A stretch of DNA of 46,416 nucleotides from TCS55 sp964343505 (GTDB taxonomy: Bacteria > Fidelibacterota > Marinisomatia > Marinisomatales > TCS55). The number at the start of each line of letters is the position of its first letter. The first letter of the stretch is position 1. Shown here in pieces: positions 1 through 8,919 of this stretch. The position numbers and the translations under genes were made by a program. The notes beneath the pieces are model-generated. The model made no database searches. It saw only the letters and a program-made list of their open reading frames with translations, and was not told the DNA's origin. The stretch spans positions 1 through 46,416 of the forward strand of contig CAYFJU010000018.1 of NCBI GenBank assembly GCA_964343505.1, read 5' to 3'.

Positions 1-305
1 CTATTATGGAACTTACAGCTTTTCATGTTATGCCAACTAGTCTTGACCCTAAAAAAATTAAAGATCGAGCTAATTTGGTTGGTATTGGATCTGATGACAA
101 AAAAGATTTGGATAAATTTATTCATTTAATGAATATAAACTTTCCTGTCATTCCTGATCCTGATCAAACACTTTTTAAGCTATTCAGAATTACTAAAACA
201 CCTTCAGTCTTTTTGTTAAATGATAACATCATCATGCTGTCTGAAAAAAATGAAGGTATTCAATCCAAATTATCATTTATGGAGGCACTTATCAATGAAT
301 TATAA
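1..305 (+). CDS. Thioredoxin-fold protein, C-terminal part (cut by window edge)
   Basis: The reading frame is open back to the left edge. The first ATG, at 6, has no visible ribosome binding site inside the window, so this is most likely the 3' end of a longer gene. The visible 99 residues look like the second half of an AhpC/TSA-TlpA thioredoxin fold: a strand (NLVGIGSDD), a helix, FPVIPDPDQTLFKLF, then TKTPSVFLLND, where the threonine-proline is the usual cis-Pro position. The first strand and any CxxC would lie upstream. The gene overlaps the next lipoprotein gene by 11 nt, so the two are translationally coupled. Its role is unknown; envelope redox or a non-catalytic thioredoxin fold are both possible. 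Confidence 0.6.
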   Translation, partial: IMELTAFHVMPTSLDPKKIKDRANLVGIGSDDKKDLDKFIHLMNINFPVIPDPDQTLFKLFRITKTPSVFLLNDNIIMLSEKNEGIQSKLSFMEALINEL

Positions 306-870
306 AATACTTTTTTTAATCATCATTGTTTCTTTTTTCACTTCTATTGGATGCGATCAAAATAGGCAATTTATACCGGCAAAAAAAGAGCAAGGATTGG
401 CTGATGTCAGTTTTTATCGATTTGAAAATGTTCTTGAATATGGTGATATCATTAAAAATATTAATTACACTGATGTTTACGGAGACAAAATTGGTGTAAA
501 TACTACCCAAGAACGAATAACCTGTCTTTTACTGTTCCAAGCCTCCGATTCAACACATTTGGGAAAAATAGCTTATGCAAACCTCTTAGCTGAAGAATTC
601 AAAGAAAGCACAACTTTTATTACCATTGGTAGGCGTTTTGAAGATCAGATGGAAGCCCAAGATTTAAGCCGAAGTATGGGCCAGTTAAAAATGGTCAATG
701 ATGTTGGTGGACGAATATGGGAAACCCTTTTACCCAGAGGGAGCTGTTGTGGCACAATCATATTCAATCAAAACAAAACCGTATTATTTTCTAAAAATTA
801 CCTTATCAGAAACACCTTATTATCAAATCTGGTTTCAAGATATACAAAACAAATAAAAGAGATTCAATAA
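295..870 (+). CDS. Lipoprotein with thioredoxin-like fold, no CxxC
   Basis: Start ATG 295 is chosen because GGAGG lies at 281-285 with a 9-nt spacer and because the product then begins with a lipoprotein signal ending in TSIGC (lipid-anchored Cys at residue 20). The 191-residue protein shows a strand-helix-strand order typical of thioredoxin folds: CLLLFQAS, a helix, TTFITIG, then a VNDVGGRIWETLLP segment followed by GTIIFNQNKTVLF. This resembles the 'D-x-G-x-x-W ... P-x-x-x-l-i-d' half of TlpA-like proteins. No CxxC is present, but an SCCG sits near the cis-Pro region. It is probably periplasmic and membrane anchored. It overlaps the upstream gene by 11 nt and abuts the propeller gene downstream. 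The fold is inferred and the function unknown. Confidence 0.7.
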   Translation: MNYKILFLIIIVSFFTSIGCDQNRQFIPAKKEQGLADVSFYRFENVLEYGDIIKNINYTDVYGDKIGVNTTQERITCLLLFQASDSTHLGKIAYANLLAEEFKESTTFITIGRRFEDQMEAQDLSRSMGQLKMVNDVGGRIWETLLPRGSCCGTIIFNQNKTVLFSKNYLIRNTLLSNLVSRYTKQIKEIQ

Positions 871-1980
871 ATGTTATATCTATCATCCCAAATAAACCAT
901 TCAATAATATTTCTCTTTTCACTTTTTGTACTAACATCTTGTTCAAAAAAACCAACCAAAATCCGGGAAGAGAGCGTCCCGGTCCATTACTTTATGAATA
1001 ATAATAAGGCTGAAGAGGATGGATTATTATTTAACCCCAAAACAGTCCGCATTAATTCGAAGAAAAACGTGTATGTTTTGGATAAAAAAGCCCATAGCAT
1101 TAACCAATATTCTGAAGAAGGTGTATTTATCAGCAAGATTCATAGCGAGGGGCAGGGGCCTGGTGACCTACTCAACATAGCCGATTTTGATATCGACGAC
1201 AGAGATTATCTATATGTCCTTGAAGCAGGAAACAAAAGAGTCTCAATTTTTGACAGTACGCATAAATTCTTAAAGCAATTTAAAGTGAGGTCCGAATTTG
1301 AGCCCAACAGTATTTTTGTGAATGCCCAGAAAGAAATATTCATAAATCATCCTTCTTTGGACAGGGCTTTATTACATATATATAATGATGATGGAGAAGT
1401 GATTGATTCCATTGGTATGGTGGAACCCTTTGAAAATCCGCCATTCAAAGGTATAAACAGGTTTGCAACCTCAATATTTAATCGTGTTTATGTTCGTGGA
1501 AATTCGAAGGGTGAAACCTGGGTTTTTTATAGCGAAAGGCCTATTTGCAGAAAATATAATCGCGGGGGGGAACTAATAGTGGATAAAAATCTCAGTGAAT
1601 ACGACCCGGTAACTGAAAATAGATTAAAATCTTTCGTAGAAAAACGCTTAAAAAAACCAGCAACAAACCCCCGGGCCGTTAAAAGTACAATTTTCTTTCA
1701 GGACTTCGATTTTATCCATGATGATACTTTAATTGTAAACATGGGCGGATTTTTTGGTGAACAAAATTCAACTTATTTTTATCTCATTGACGCTAAAGGA
1801 AATCTTCTGAAGAATATTGTTACAGTACAAGATGAAAATATTGAAGATGATTATCCTGTTCTACTAACCCGATTTGGTATTTCAAAAATTGGTGAGGGAA
1901 AAAGGATGATTATTGCTTCAGATCCTTATCACGGCGTTTTAAACAAAATACCGCTATATTTTGGCAATAATAATCTTTGA
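871..1980 (+). CDS. 6-bladed beta-propeller lipoprotein (propeller 1)
   Basis: This 369-residue protein begins directly after the stop codon of the preceding lipoprotein gene. It has a hydrophobic signal with lipobox LTSC (Cys near residue 24). The body is made of NHL/TolB-like repeats: NVYVLDKKAHSINQYSEEG, then HSEGQGPGDLLNIADFDID with the G-x-GPG-[ED] turn typical of Bacteroidota 6-bladed beta-propeller proteins (the DUF5128/BF3222-like group), then YLYVLEAGNKRVSIFD, and later blades. There is no evident catalytic site, so ligand or protein binding at the cell surface or in the periplasm is expected. It sits in a four-gene row with two thioredoxin-fold proteins and a 10-Cys peptide. Family assignment is fairly sure; the role is unknown. 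Confidence 0.8.
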   Translation: MLYLSSQINHSIIFLFSLFVLTSCSKKPTKIREESVPVHYFMNNNKAEEDGLLFNPKTVRINSKKNVYVLDKKAHSINQYSEEGVFISKIHSEGQGPGDLLNIADFDIDDRDYLYVLEAGNKRVSIFDSTHKFLKQFKVRSEFEPNSIFVNAQKEIFINHPSLDRALLHIYNDDGEVIDSIGMVEPFENPPFKGINRFATSIFNRVYVRGNSKGETWVFYSERPICRKYNRGGELIVDKNLSEYDPVTENRLKSFVEKRLKKPATNPRAVKSTIFFQDFDFIHDDTLIVNMGGFFGEQNSTYFYLIDAKGNLLKNIVTVQDENIEDDYPVLLTRFGISKIGEGKRMIIASDPYHGVLNKIPLYFGNNNL

Positions 1981-2048
1981 ATTTATTGTTACAGTCAATA
2001 AACAAAAATTTCCATAGAGGAAATAATAAAACCGAAAGGATAACGATA

Positions 2049-2330
2049 ATGGAAAGATCAAGAAAATACTCATTTAAATGGGTTTTGTATTTGGGGTTTG
2101 CAATGGCTACCCTTGGTGGTGTGAATCACATTTTAGCAGCAACTATCACGGTAAAATGCCTTCCGGATGGAGGATCTTGTTCTTGCTCAGGCTCTAGTTG
2201 TGATGGATCGGACGGAAAATGCGATGAGAAAGCGGAATGTAGTTGCTTTCCACCTGCGGAATCCAACGAATGGGACAAATGTGAATTGCAATGTGCTCCT
2301 TGTACGCCACATTTGGAAGAACCAATATAG
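2049..2330 (+). CDS. Small secreted peptide with ten cysteines (peptide A)
   Basis: ATG 2049 is preferred over upstream alternatives because AAAGGA at 2035-2040 gives an 8-nt spacer and the product then starts with a clean signal peptide (basic MERSRKYSFKW, hydrophobic stretch, AxA-like ILAAT). The precursor has 93 residues. The mature part of about 60 residues contains ten Cys in short spacings (C-x6-C-x-C-x4-C-x6-C-x5-C-x-C, then C-x3-C-x2-C) and is rich in Gly, Ser and Asp, suggesting a disulfide-rich or metal-binding secreted peptide. It follows propeller 1 and ends just before a strong terminator. It recalls Bacteroidota NVEALA-type peptides by size and neighbourhood, but that motif is absent. 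Function unknown. Confidence 0.7.
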   Translation: MERSRKYSFKWVLYLGFAMATLGGVNHILAATITVKCLPDGGSCSCSGSSCDGSDGKCDEKAECSCFPPAESNEWDKCELQCAPCTPHLEEPI

Positions 2331-2345
2331 AAAATAACACATGAG

Positions 2346-2388
2346 ATTAGGGAGGGGATTTGATGCAATTTCCCCTCCCTAATTTTTT
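2346..2388 (+). terminator. Rho-independent terminator after peptide A
   Basis: A 13-bp perfect stem (2346-2358 with 2371-2383, core TTAGGGAGGGGA) with a 12-nt loop is followed by six T. It ends the transcript of the first lipoprotein/peptide island and isolates it from the RND genes. Confidence 0.9.
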
Positions 2389-2515
2389 GTACATATTAAA
2401 TATTTCACAATATATTACTATAGATAGATTATACTCATGCCATGATAAATTAAGTATATTCGGAAAATGTAAAACTAATGATTAAATGGTAATAACCCAA
2501 TAAGGGTGAACACGA

Positions 2516-2528
2516 GATTGTAACAATC
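2516..2528. promoter_or_regulatory. Candidate operator dyad upstream of the RND pair
   Basis: GATTGTAACAATC is a perfect 6-1-6 inverted repeat in the 236-nt A+T-rich gap between the peptide-A terminator and the first RND gene, about 40 nt before its start. Its size and position fit a repressor site of the TetR type often seen at RND operons. No such regulator is encoded nearby, and the assignment rests on symmetry alone. Confidence 0.3.
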
Positions 2529-2566
2529 AACAAAAATCATAAAATCTACTTTACGAATTGACAGTT

Positions 2567-5500
2567 ATGTTGTCAACTAATCGCCCCATCACCATACTCA
2601 TGGCCGCCCTGGCCCTGTCCATTTTCGGCTGGCAGTCGCTGCAGCAGTTGGAGACCTCCCTGCTGCCGGAGATTGAATACCCGGAATTTGTCATCATTAC
2701 CGAATTCAGCGGCGGCAGCGCTGAAGAGATTGAAAATGCCATTGCCATCCATCTGGAAGAGGCCATTTCTTCATTGCCCGCCTTGCAGGATGTGGTCTCC
2801 TCATCGCGGGATGGCCTGTCCATCGTCACGGCCCAATTCCATTGGGATATCGATCACCGCTTCACCCTGCTGCGTATTCGGGAAAAGATTGATGCCGTTT
2901 ACAATCGCTTTCCAAAAGGGACCGTGCGCCCCTATATCATGGACTTCAATCCGGGGTCCCTGCCGGTGATGGAATTGATTTTGACCGGAGAGGCGGATTT
3001 AACGGTGTTGGGTGATTTTGCCCGGGATGTATTAAAACCCCGGTTTTCTCAGATTGAAGGCATTGCTGCCGCTACCATTTCCGGGCAACCCAGGCAGGCG
3101 GTCCAGATCGCCATGGATCCCCTGGCGTGTGCCAGGTTGGGAATCAATGCGGACCAGATTACCCAATCGGTGCAGGAGAATTTACCGTCGCAGCCCATTT
3201 CCTCCACCGTCCGGTCGGGATATGCGGAATTTCCCCTCACGGTAGAATTCCCCCTAACGGCTCCCCAACACCTGGCCCATATCCCTATCCGGAATCCGAA
3301 TAATATTCCAATTACACTGCAAGATGTTGCCCAAGTCAGTACGGGTACCCTGGGACACCATTCCCTGGTGTACAGGGACACGACCCCGTCTCTATTAATC
3401 CAATTATTCAAGGAGTCAGGGGCCAGCACCGTGAGCGCCACACAATCGGCCCTGGATCTGGTGGCTGAGTTATCCGGCGCTTATCCGGAAATGCATTTAT
3501 CCGTTTTGAAAAACCGCGGGGCCTTCGTCCAACGGGCCATCTCGGGGCTGAAACAGGCCATTATCCTGGGGGCCGGGTTAGCTTTTTTCATCATATTGTT
3601 ATTTTTGCAAGATTTTCGTTATTCCCTTTTATTGGCTACGGTCATTCCGGTGAGTATCCTGTTTGCCTTCAATGCCCTGTATCTCCACGGCATTTCGCTG
3701 AATATCATGACCTTGGGAGGCCTGGCCCTGGGATTGGGGCTGATTGTCGATAATGGTATCGTAGTGGTGGAATCCATTTTTAATGAGATGAAACAGGAGG
3801 CTTCCCTTGCCTCCGTGGTCCGGGGGGTTAAAAAAGTAGCCCGCGCCATTACGGGCTCTACCCTCACGACTGTCGCTATCTTCCTACCGATTGTCTACGT
3901 GAAAGGATATGCGGCTGTTTTGTTCAAACAACAGGCTTTAACCATCAGTTATACGCTGTTGATTTCATTGCTGGCAGCGGTCTTTTTAATTCCCGCCGCT
4001 TATCACTACTTTATTTTACGTAAAAGGAAACGTCAACCCGTTCAAAGGGAAAACCAGTGGTCAGTATTTCAGCCGTTTTATACAGTATTTCAAAAAGGAT
4101 TCATGATCATTGAGGGCTATTACCATATGGGATTGGAAAAGGCTCTGGGGCATAAAAAGGCCACCCTGGGACTGCTTGCGATTTTGTTCGTAATTGCCTG
4201 TGGTCTCTTTTCGGTCCTTCCGAAACAATATTGGCCCGATGTCCCCTCGGATCAGGTGGAAATCAAAGCCGCCGTACCCATATCGGTCCCCTTTCAGGTT
4301 GTGAAGGAACAAACAGAAAAGACGATCCGGAATCTACTGGGGCTGAATCAGGTTGCGGGGCTGTCCACTCGGGTGGTCGATCCGCTGGATATATCTTCGG
4401 AATCCATCCAGGATGTGATGAATTCACCAGGGAATTATTATATTTATTTCTCCCTGAATCTGGCGAAGCCGGTGGCACCGGAAGTCTTTGACCGCCACCC
4501 ATTTTTAAAGCAAATTGTTTTGCCTTATGAGAGTATATCTATCCACCAGCCGGCCATACTCACGCAAGGCATGGTGGGTCAGGGACAACAAAATCTCATC
4601 GTCTATATATCCGGTGAATCGGGTAAAACCATAAATCAAACGGCCTCGGCGCTCTCAAAATTTCTGCCGGATAATGCTAATGTTTCCGATGTGGCCTTGG
4701 ATATTGGGGGTGAACATGCAGTAAAGGCCGTGAAAATTGATCCGCTCATTTTTATGTTTAATAACGTGTCGCCGGATCGGTTTGCGGCTGATTTGTTGTT
4801 GAAAACCGGGGAAACCCAAATCGGCCTGTGGCAGGAAAAACTGCATAACCTGCCCGTAATTGCACGATGGGACTCGGCCGGTGTAAAATCATTGGAAGGC
4901 ATTTTAGTATCGCTGCATTCCCCGGGGAAATCCTTGCTCAGAACGGAGCAACTTGTTACCATAGAAAAAGCGATTAAGGTTGAGGAAATAAAACGGGTGA
5001 ATCGCAGGCAGGTTGCTACTGTCTCAGCCAACATTCCAGCCTATAAACTGAGCGATGCGTCGGAAATGATTAAACGCTGGGCCGTGGAAAACAGTCCTCC
5101 TGGTGTTACCGTGTCTGTGGCGGGAGAAAGTGAACGGATTGCCAAATCGTACCGGGATTTATTCCTGGCCTTTGCAATGGCTGTCATATTGGTGTATTTG
5201 ATTCTGGCGGCCCAGTTTGAATCTTTTCTCCATCCTTTAAATATTATCCTTACTGTCCCCATGGGATTGGCCGGTGCTGTTTTCGGACTGATGATTTTCC
5301 AGCAAAGTCTGAATGTCATTTCCCTGATCGGTATTGTCATGCTGATTGGTATTGGCGTCAATGACGCCATCATCAAAGTGGATTATATGAATTATCTCAC
5401 GCGCCGGAAAAAGCTGCCCCTGCGCAAAGCCATCCTCCAGACTAGCGCTGAAAAATTTAGACCGGTAATGATGACCACACTCACGACGATTGTAGCGATG

Positions 5501-5674
5501 CTGCCCATGGCCTTGGGGTTTGGCGGTAATTTGGAAATGAACCAACCCCTGGCGGTGACCATTATCGGCGGCCTTGCGATTACAACGGTGTTAACATTAA
5601 TCATTACACCGGTGCTGTATGAAGCGGGTGAAGATCTGCGTCAACGCTGGCATAATCCAAAAAAAGAAGAATAA
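2567..5674 (+). CDS. RND-type efflux permease (first of tandem pair)
   Basis: This is an inner-membrane proton-driven RND permease of about 1035 residues. It shows the N-terminal helix followed by LLPEIEYPEFVIITEFSGG, the TM4 motif LGLGLIVDNGIVVVESIF (one Asp, followed by Asn where AcrB has a second Asp), the second-half MAVILVYLILAAQFESFLHP and TM10 GIGVNDAIIKVDY. The start is uncertain: ATG 2567 or in-frame TTG 2558. Neither has a good ribosome binding site, and an in-frame stop at 2540 excludes a longer N terminus. Base composition rises abruptly from A+T-rich flank to G+C-richer coding sequence here. No membrane-fusion or TolC gene precedes it. The stop overlaps the next start (TAATG), so both permeases are co-translated. 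Substrate unknown. Confidence 0.9.
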   Translation: MLSTNRPITILMAALALSIFGWQSLQQLETSLLPEIEYPEFVIITEFSGGSAEEIENAIAIHLEEAISSLPALQDVVSSSRDGLSIVTAQFHWDIDHRFTLLRIREKIDAVYNRFPKGTVRPYIMDFNPGSLPVMELILTGEADLTVLGDFARDVLKPRFSQIEGIAAATISGQPRQAVQIAMDPLACARLGINADQITQSVQENLPSQPISSTVRSGYAEFPLTVEFPLTAPQHLAHIPIRNPNNIPITLQDVAQVSTGTLGHHSLVYRDTTPSLLIQLFKESGASTVSATQSALDLVAELSGAYPEMHLSVLKNRGAFVQRAISGLKQAIILGAGLAFFIILLFLQDFRYSLLLATVIPVSILFAFNALYLHGISLNIMTLGGLALGLGLIVDNGIVVVESIFNEMKQEASLASVVRGVKKVARAITGSTLTTVAIFLPIVYVKGYAAVLFKQQALTISYTLLISLLAAVFLIPAAYHYFILRKRKRQPVQRENQWSVFQPFYTVFQKGFMIIEGYYHMGLEKALGHKKATLGLLAILFVIACGLFSVLPKQYWPDVPSDQVEIKAAVPISVPFQVVKEQTEKTIRNLLGLNQVAGLSTRVVDPLDISSESIQDVMNSPGNYYIYFSLNLAKPVAPEVFDRHPFLKQIVLPYESISIHQPAILTQGMVGQGQQNLIVYISGESGKTINQTASALSKFLPDNANVSDVALDIGGEHAVKAVKIDPLIFMFNNVSPDRFAADLLLKTGETQIGLWQEKLHNLPVIARWDSAGVKSLEGILVSLHSPGKSLLRTEQLVTIEKAIKVEEIKRVNRRQVATVSANIPAYKLSDASEMIKRWAVENSPPGVTVSVAGESERIAKSYRDLFLAFAMAVILVYLILAAQFESFLHPLNIILTVPMGLAGAVFGLMIFQQSLNVISLIGIVMLIGIGVNDAIIKVDYMNYLTRRKKLPLRKAILQTSAEKFRPVMMTTLTTIVAMLPMALGFGGNLEMNQPLAVTIIGGLAITTVLTLIITPVLYEAGEDLRQRWHNPKKEE

Positions 5675-8600
5675 TGCTTCACTTCTTACAGTGGATATTA
5701 AAACACCCTGTTTCGGTTTTATTGAGCGTTGTTGTGGTTATCTTGGTGGGGTTGGTATCGCTCTTCCGGATTCCGATTGAAATAAAACCTGAACAAGTGG
5801 GACAGGGCATTCAAATCGTTGCCAATTGGAAAAGGCATACACCTGAAACCGTTCAGCGCCTCATCACCCAACCCCTGGAAGATATTGCCATTCAGTTACG
5901 GGAGGTAGTATCTGTAGAATCTTCCTCGGGGATTGGCCGGGCCATAGTCCAGTTGGAATTTCCGAAAGATACGGAACTGAAATATGTGTATATCGAGTTG
6001 CAGGAACGACTGGCAACGATAAAAGAAAAATTGCCGGAAGATGCTTTTTTCCGTATCGAACCCAAGTTTGCGGATGACGAGGCACAAAAAGCGTTTTCAC
6101 AAGCCTTCTTTGAGGTGGAGTTAATCGGATCCATTCCGCTCAATGAACTACGGCGTGTGGCCACAGAAAAGGTGCTGCCGCGGCTGAATGGAATCGATGG
6201 GGTTGGGAAACTGGAACTATATGGGGGATCGGACGGTTTCATCCAGATTCTGCTGAATGACGAATTAATGAAAACACTTTCCATTGACCCGGAAACAGTT
6301 CATGCGCAACTTAATTCCTGGGCTGTGAATAAAGGTTTTGGTTCGATTCGAAGCGGTAGGCAGAATCAACTGCTTGCGCTGGATTCCAGACCCAAGTCAA
6401 TTCATGCCTTTAATCACATACCGATTCGTAACGGCATTACCCTGGGAGACATCAGTGATATATCCTTTGGGTATGAAGCGCAGGGCACCTTATCCCGCCA
6501 CAATTTTAAACCGCTGGTCTTAATCCGGATATTCAAAACCCCGGGTACCAATACGCTAGTTTTCGCCGAGGCGATTAAAAATAAAATTGATTCAATTCAG
6601 GATGAATTATCTTCCGGAATAAGCTTACGCATTGCCTCGGACAGTTCAACCGAATTGCGGGCGGAGCTGAAGAGCCTGGCGGTCCGGTCCGCTGCCATCT
6701 TGTCGGTCGTATTTACCATTTTATTCATCTTATTCCGGCGCTTGATTCATTCAACCCTGATTCTGCTGGTTGTGTTTTTATCCATTGTGAGCACGGCCAT
6801 ATTCTTGTTTTGGAGCGGTTATACGATTAATGTGGTCACCCTGGCGGGGATTGCCCTGGTGTTCGGGATGTTGGTGGATAATGCCATCGTGGTCATGGAG
6901 AATATTCAGCGCTATCGATGGGAAGGCCGCTCCGACTTCGGCAGTGGGATACGCGGAACGCTGGAAGTGTTTCAACCCTTGCTGGCTTCCACAGGAACAA
7001 CTGTGTTTGTTTTCTTCGCTTTATTGCTGTTGGAAGATCGTTTGGGCGCTTACTACAAACCATTGGCCTTTGTTTTGGGCTTTTCACTGGTAACATCCTT
7101 ATTGATCGCAGTCGTGTTGATACCGGCAATTTTCATCCGTTGGCCAGGTTTAATGGCCGGTCATCGTAAAACGAAATGGGGGGCAGCCGGTGGGCGTTGG
7201 TATTCGGCCCTGCTCACCTTTTTAATTAGTTGGCGAAAATCAACAATCGCCTTTGTTCTGCTGGTATTTGCCCTGACCGCCGGATTGTTCTGGCAAAATA
7301 TTGACAAAGGCGGCTTTTTTTCTTGGGGGAATAAGGAAAAATTGTCTGTCTACGTGGACGCCCCCAAAGGTGTGACTTTAGAAGTCCTGGATGATATCAC
7401 CCGGAATTTTGAACGGGTAATTCAAAACCAGAATGTGAAATGTGAAACCCAATCTATAGTTGATGAAGCCAATGGCTATGGGTATATAAATGTGACTTTT
7501 TCCGATTCACTCCTGAATAGTGTAACGCCTTTTGTGATGAAAGAGTATTTAATATCGGAAGCCGTAAATTATGCTGGGGTAGGGATTAGTATATCCGGGT
7601 TTGGCATGCCCTATTGGAATGGCGGATATAAAGTTCGCACAATGTACAATACCAACCTCCAGATTATCGGCCCGGACTACTACCGATTGTGGGAGATTGG
7701 GGAAAATATTTTGGAATTAGCCAAGGCAGACCCACGGGTGAATGAGGGCATTATATCTCCTTCCAGTCGCAGTTTGTATCAATCGGATTTGAAGGAAATT
7801 ACCTTTGCAGCCCATACGGATAAAATATGGGCCAACCGCTTTTCCATCGCCTCCGTGAAAAACGCAGCCCAAAAGCTTTTCATGAACCACAGCTCGAAGC
7901 AAGAAGCGGTGATGGGTGAGAAACGTTACCCACTTCAAATTCGCTACGGCGAAGAAACGCCCGAATTGAAATCGCTGAAAAATAGCTTGATTCACATTAA
8001 CCTAAATAGGGCCATGCCCGTTTCCGACTATTTTTCAGTAACGCAAAATACCATCCAGCCCTGGATTGATAAAAAAAATCAGCAATACCGTTTCACGGTT
8101 GCCTGGCAATACCGCGGACCGGAACGGATGCGCAGCCGTCATGAAAAAAGTATTGTGGAAAGTTTGGCCTTACCGCCGGGCTATAAATTGGAAGAGAAAA
8201 ATTGGTGGTTTTTGACCCAAAAAGAAGAAAGCACATTGTTTATCCTCCTGGGTTTTGTGGGTCTGGGAATTTTTATGATTCTGGCGGCCCTGTATGAATC
8301 CTTTGCAAAGCCCTTTATCATTTTTTTTAGTGTCCCCTTTGCCCTGGTTGGGGTGTTTCTGTTCTATGTGCTTTTTGGGCGGGATTTTAATGTGAATGGT
8401 TATATTGGTTTAATTCTGCTGTTTGGGGTTGTTGTCAATAACAGTATTGTATTGGTGGAGCGCATCAATCAATTGAAGCGCACCGGTTTATCAACGATTG
8501 AGGCGGCTGTGAAAGGTGGCGTAGACCGGATCCGCCCCATCCTGATCACAACACTGACAACAATTGGAGGTTTGGTGCCTTTAGTCTTCTTCCCAACGGG

Positions 8601-8736
8601 GAACACCGCCATGGCACAGATTCTGGAAGAATTAAGTTTTATTACAATTGGCGGCTTGGTGGGCTCGACGCTGTTAACGATAACAATGATACCGGTGGTG
8701 TATGTTCTTATTCAGAAAAGGTTGGATCATGGGTAA
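5674..8736 (+). CDS. RND-type efflux permease (second of tandem pair)
   Basis: This 1020-residue RND permease overlaps the first by one base at TAATG. Hallmarks are the N-terminal segment with FRIPIEIKPEQVGQGIQIV, TM4 motif LVFGMLVDNAIVVMENIQRY, the mid-protein repeat of the fold, LIAALYESFAKP-like MILAALYESFAKPF, and TM10 FGVVVNNSIVLVERINQL. The two permeases differ clearly, so a heteromeric trimer (as in MdtBC-type pairs) is plausible; that is inference. Base use matches the first permease and not the A+T-rich genes on either side. No fusion protein or outer-membrane channel follows, since the next genes are small secreted peptides. Such a pump would need partners encoded elsewhere. Confidence 0.9.
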   Translation: MLHFLQWILKHPVSVLLSVVVVILVGLVSLFRIPIEIKPEQVGQGIQIVANWKRHTPETVQRLITQPLEDIAIQLREVVSVESSSGIGRAIVQLEFPKDTELKYVYIELQERLATIKEKLPEDAFFRIEPKFADDEAQKAFSQAFFEVELIGSIPLNELRRVATEKVLPRLNGIDGVGKLELYGGSDGFIQILLNDELMKTLSIDPETVHAQLNSWAVNKGFGSIRSGRQNQLLALDSRPKSIHAFNHIPIRNGITLGDISDISFGYEAQGTLSRHNFKPLVLIRIFKTPGTNTLVFAEAIKNKIDSIQDELSSGISLRIASDSSTELRAELKSLAVRSAAILSVVFTILFILFRRLIHSTLILLVVFLSIVSTAIFLFWSGYTINVVTLAGIALVFGMLVDNAIVVMENIQRYRWEGRSDFGSGIRGTLEVFQPLLASTGTTVFVFFALLLLEDRLGAYYKPLAFVLGFSLVTSLLIAVVLIPAIFIRWPGLMAGHRKTKWGAAGGRWYSALLTFLISWRKSTIAFVLLVFALTAGLFWQNIDKGGFFSWGNKEKLSVYVDAPKGVTLEVLDDITRNFERVIQNQNVKCETQSIVDEANGYGYINVTFSDSLLNSVTPFVMKEYLISEAVNYAGVGISISGFGMPYWNGGYKVRTMYNTNLQIIGPDYYRLWEIGENILELAKADPRVNEGIISPSSRSLYQSDLKEITFAAHTDKIWANRFSIASVKNAAQKLFMNHSSKQEAVMGEKRYPLQIRYGEETPELKSLKNSLIHINLNRAMPVSDYFSVTQNTIQPWIDKKNQQYRFTVAWQYRGPERMRSRHEKSIVESLALPPGYKLEEKNWWFLTQKEESTLFILLGFVGLGIFMILAALYESFAKPFIIFFSVPFALVGVFLFYVLFGRDFNVNGYIGLILLFGVVVNNSIVLVERINQLKRTGLSTIEAAVKGGVDRIRPILITTLTTIGGLVPLVFFPTGNTAMAQILEELSFITIGGLVGSTLLTITMIPVVYVLIQKRLDHG

Positions 8737-8773
8737 AACAAGAGATTTTGCTTTGTAATACCGTGAAATTTAT

Positions 8774-8819
8774 TTGCATATATGCAATTGACAAAGTCTT
8801 CTTGTAGAGTTTAGTTTTG
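8774..8819 (+). promoter_or_regulatory. Candidate promoter and operator of the peptide-B island
   Basis: A perfect 14-bp palindrome TTGCATATATGCAA (8774-8787) abuts TTGACA (8788-8793). 21 nt after that TTG comes TAGTTTTG (8812-8819), an exact match to the Bacteroidota -7 element TAnnTTTG. The start codon of peptide B1 lies 100 nt further on. This arrangement of operator, -33/-35 and -7 boxes is the clearest promoter-like site in the window. It is a pattern match only. Confidence 0.45.
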
Positions 8820-8919
8820 ATTAGGAAATGGCTCAAGGTAATAGGTCAAAACTGATATCGGATTTGGGAATTAAATATTTAAATAAAAAATTCCCACCAG
8901 ATGGCTAAAGGGTAAATAA

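Noticed and set aside
2551..8736. Long opposite-strand and shifted open frames inside the RND genes, gltB and hppA
   Set aside because: They mirror the codon structure of strong coding sequences, lack family motifs and have no ribosome binding sites.
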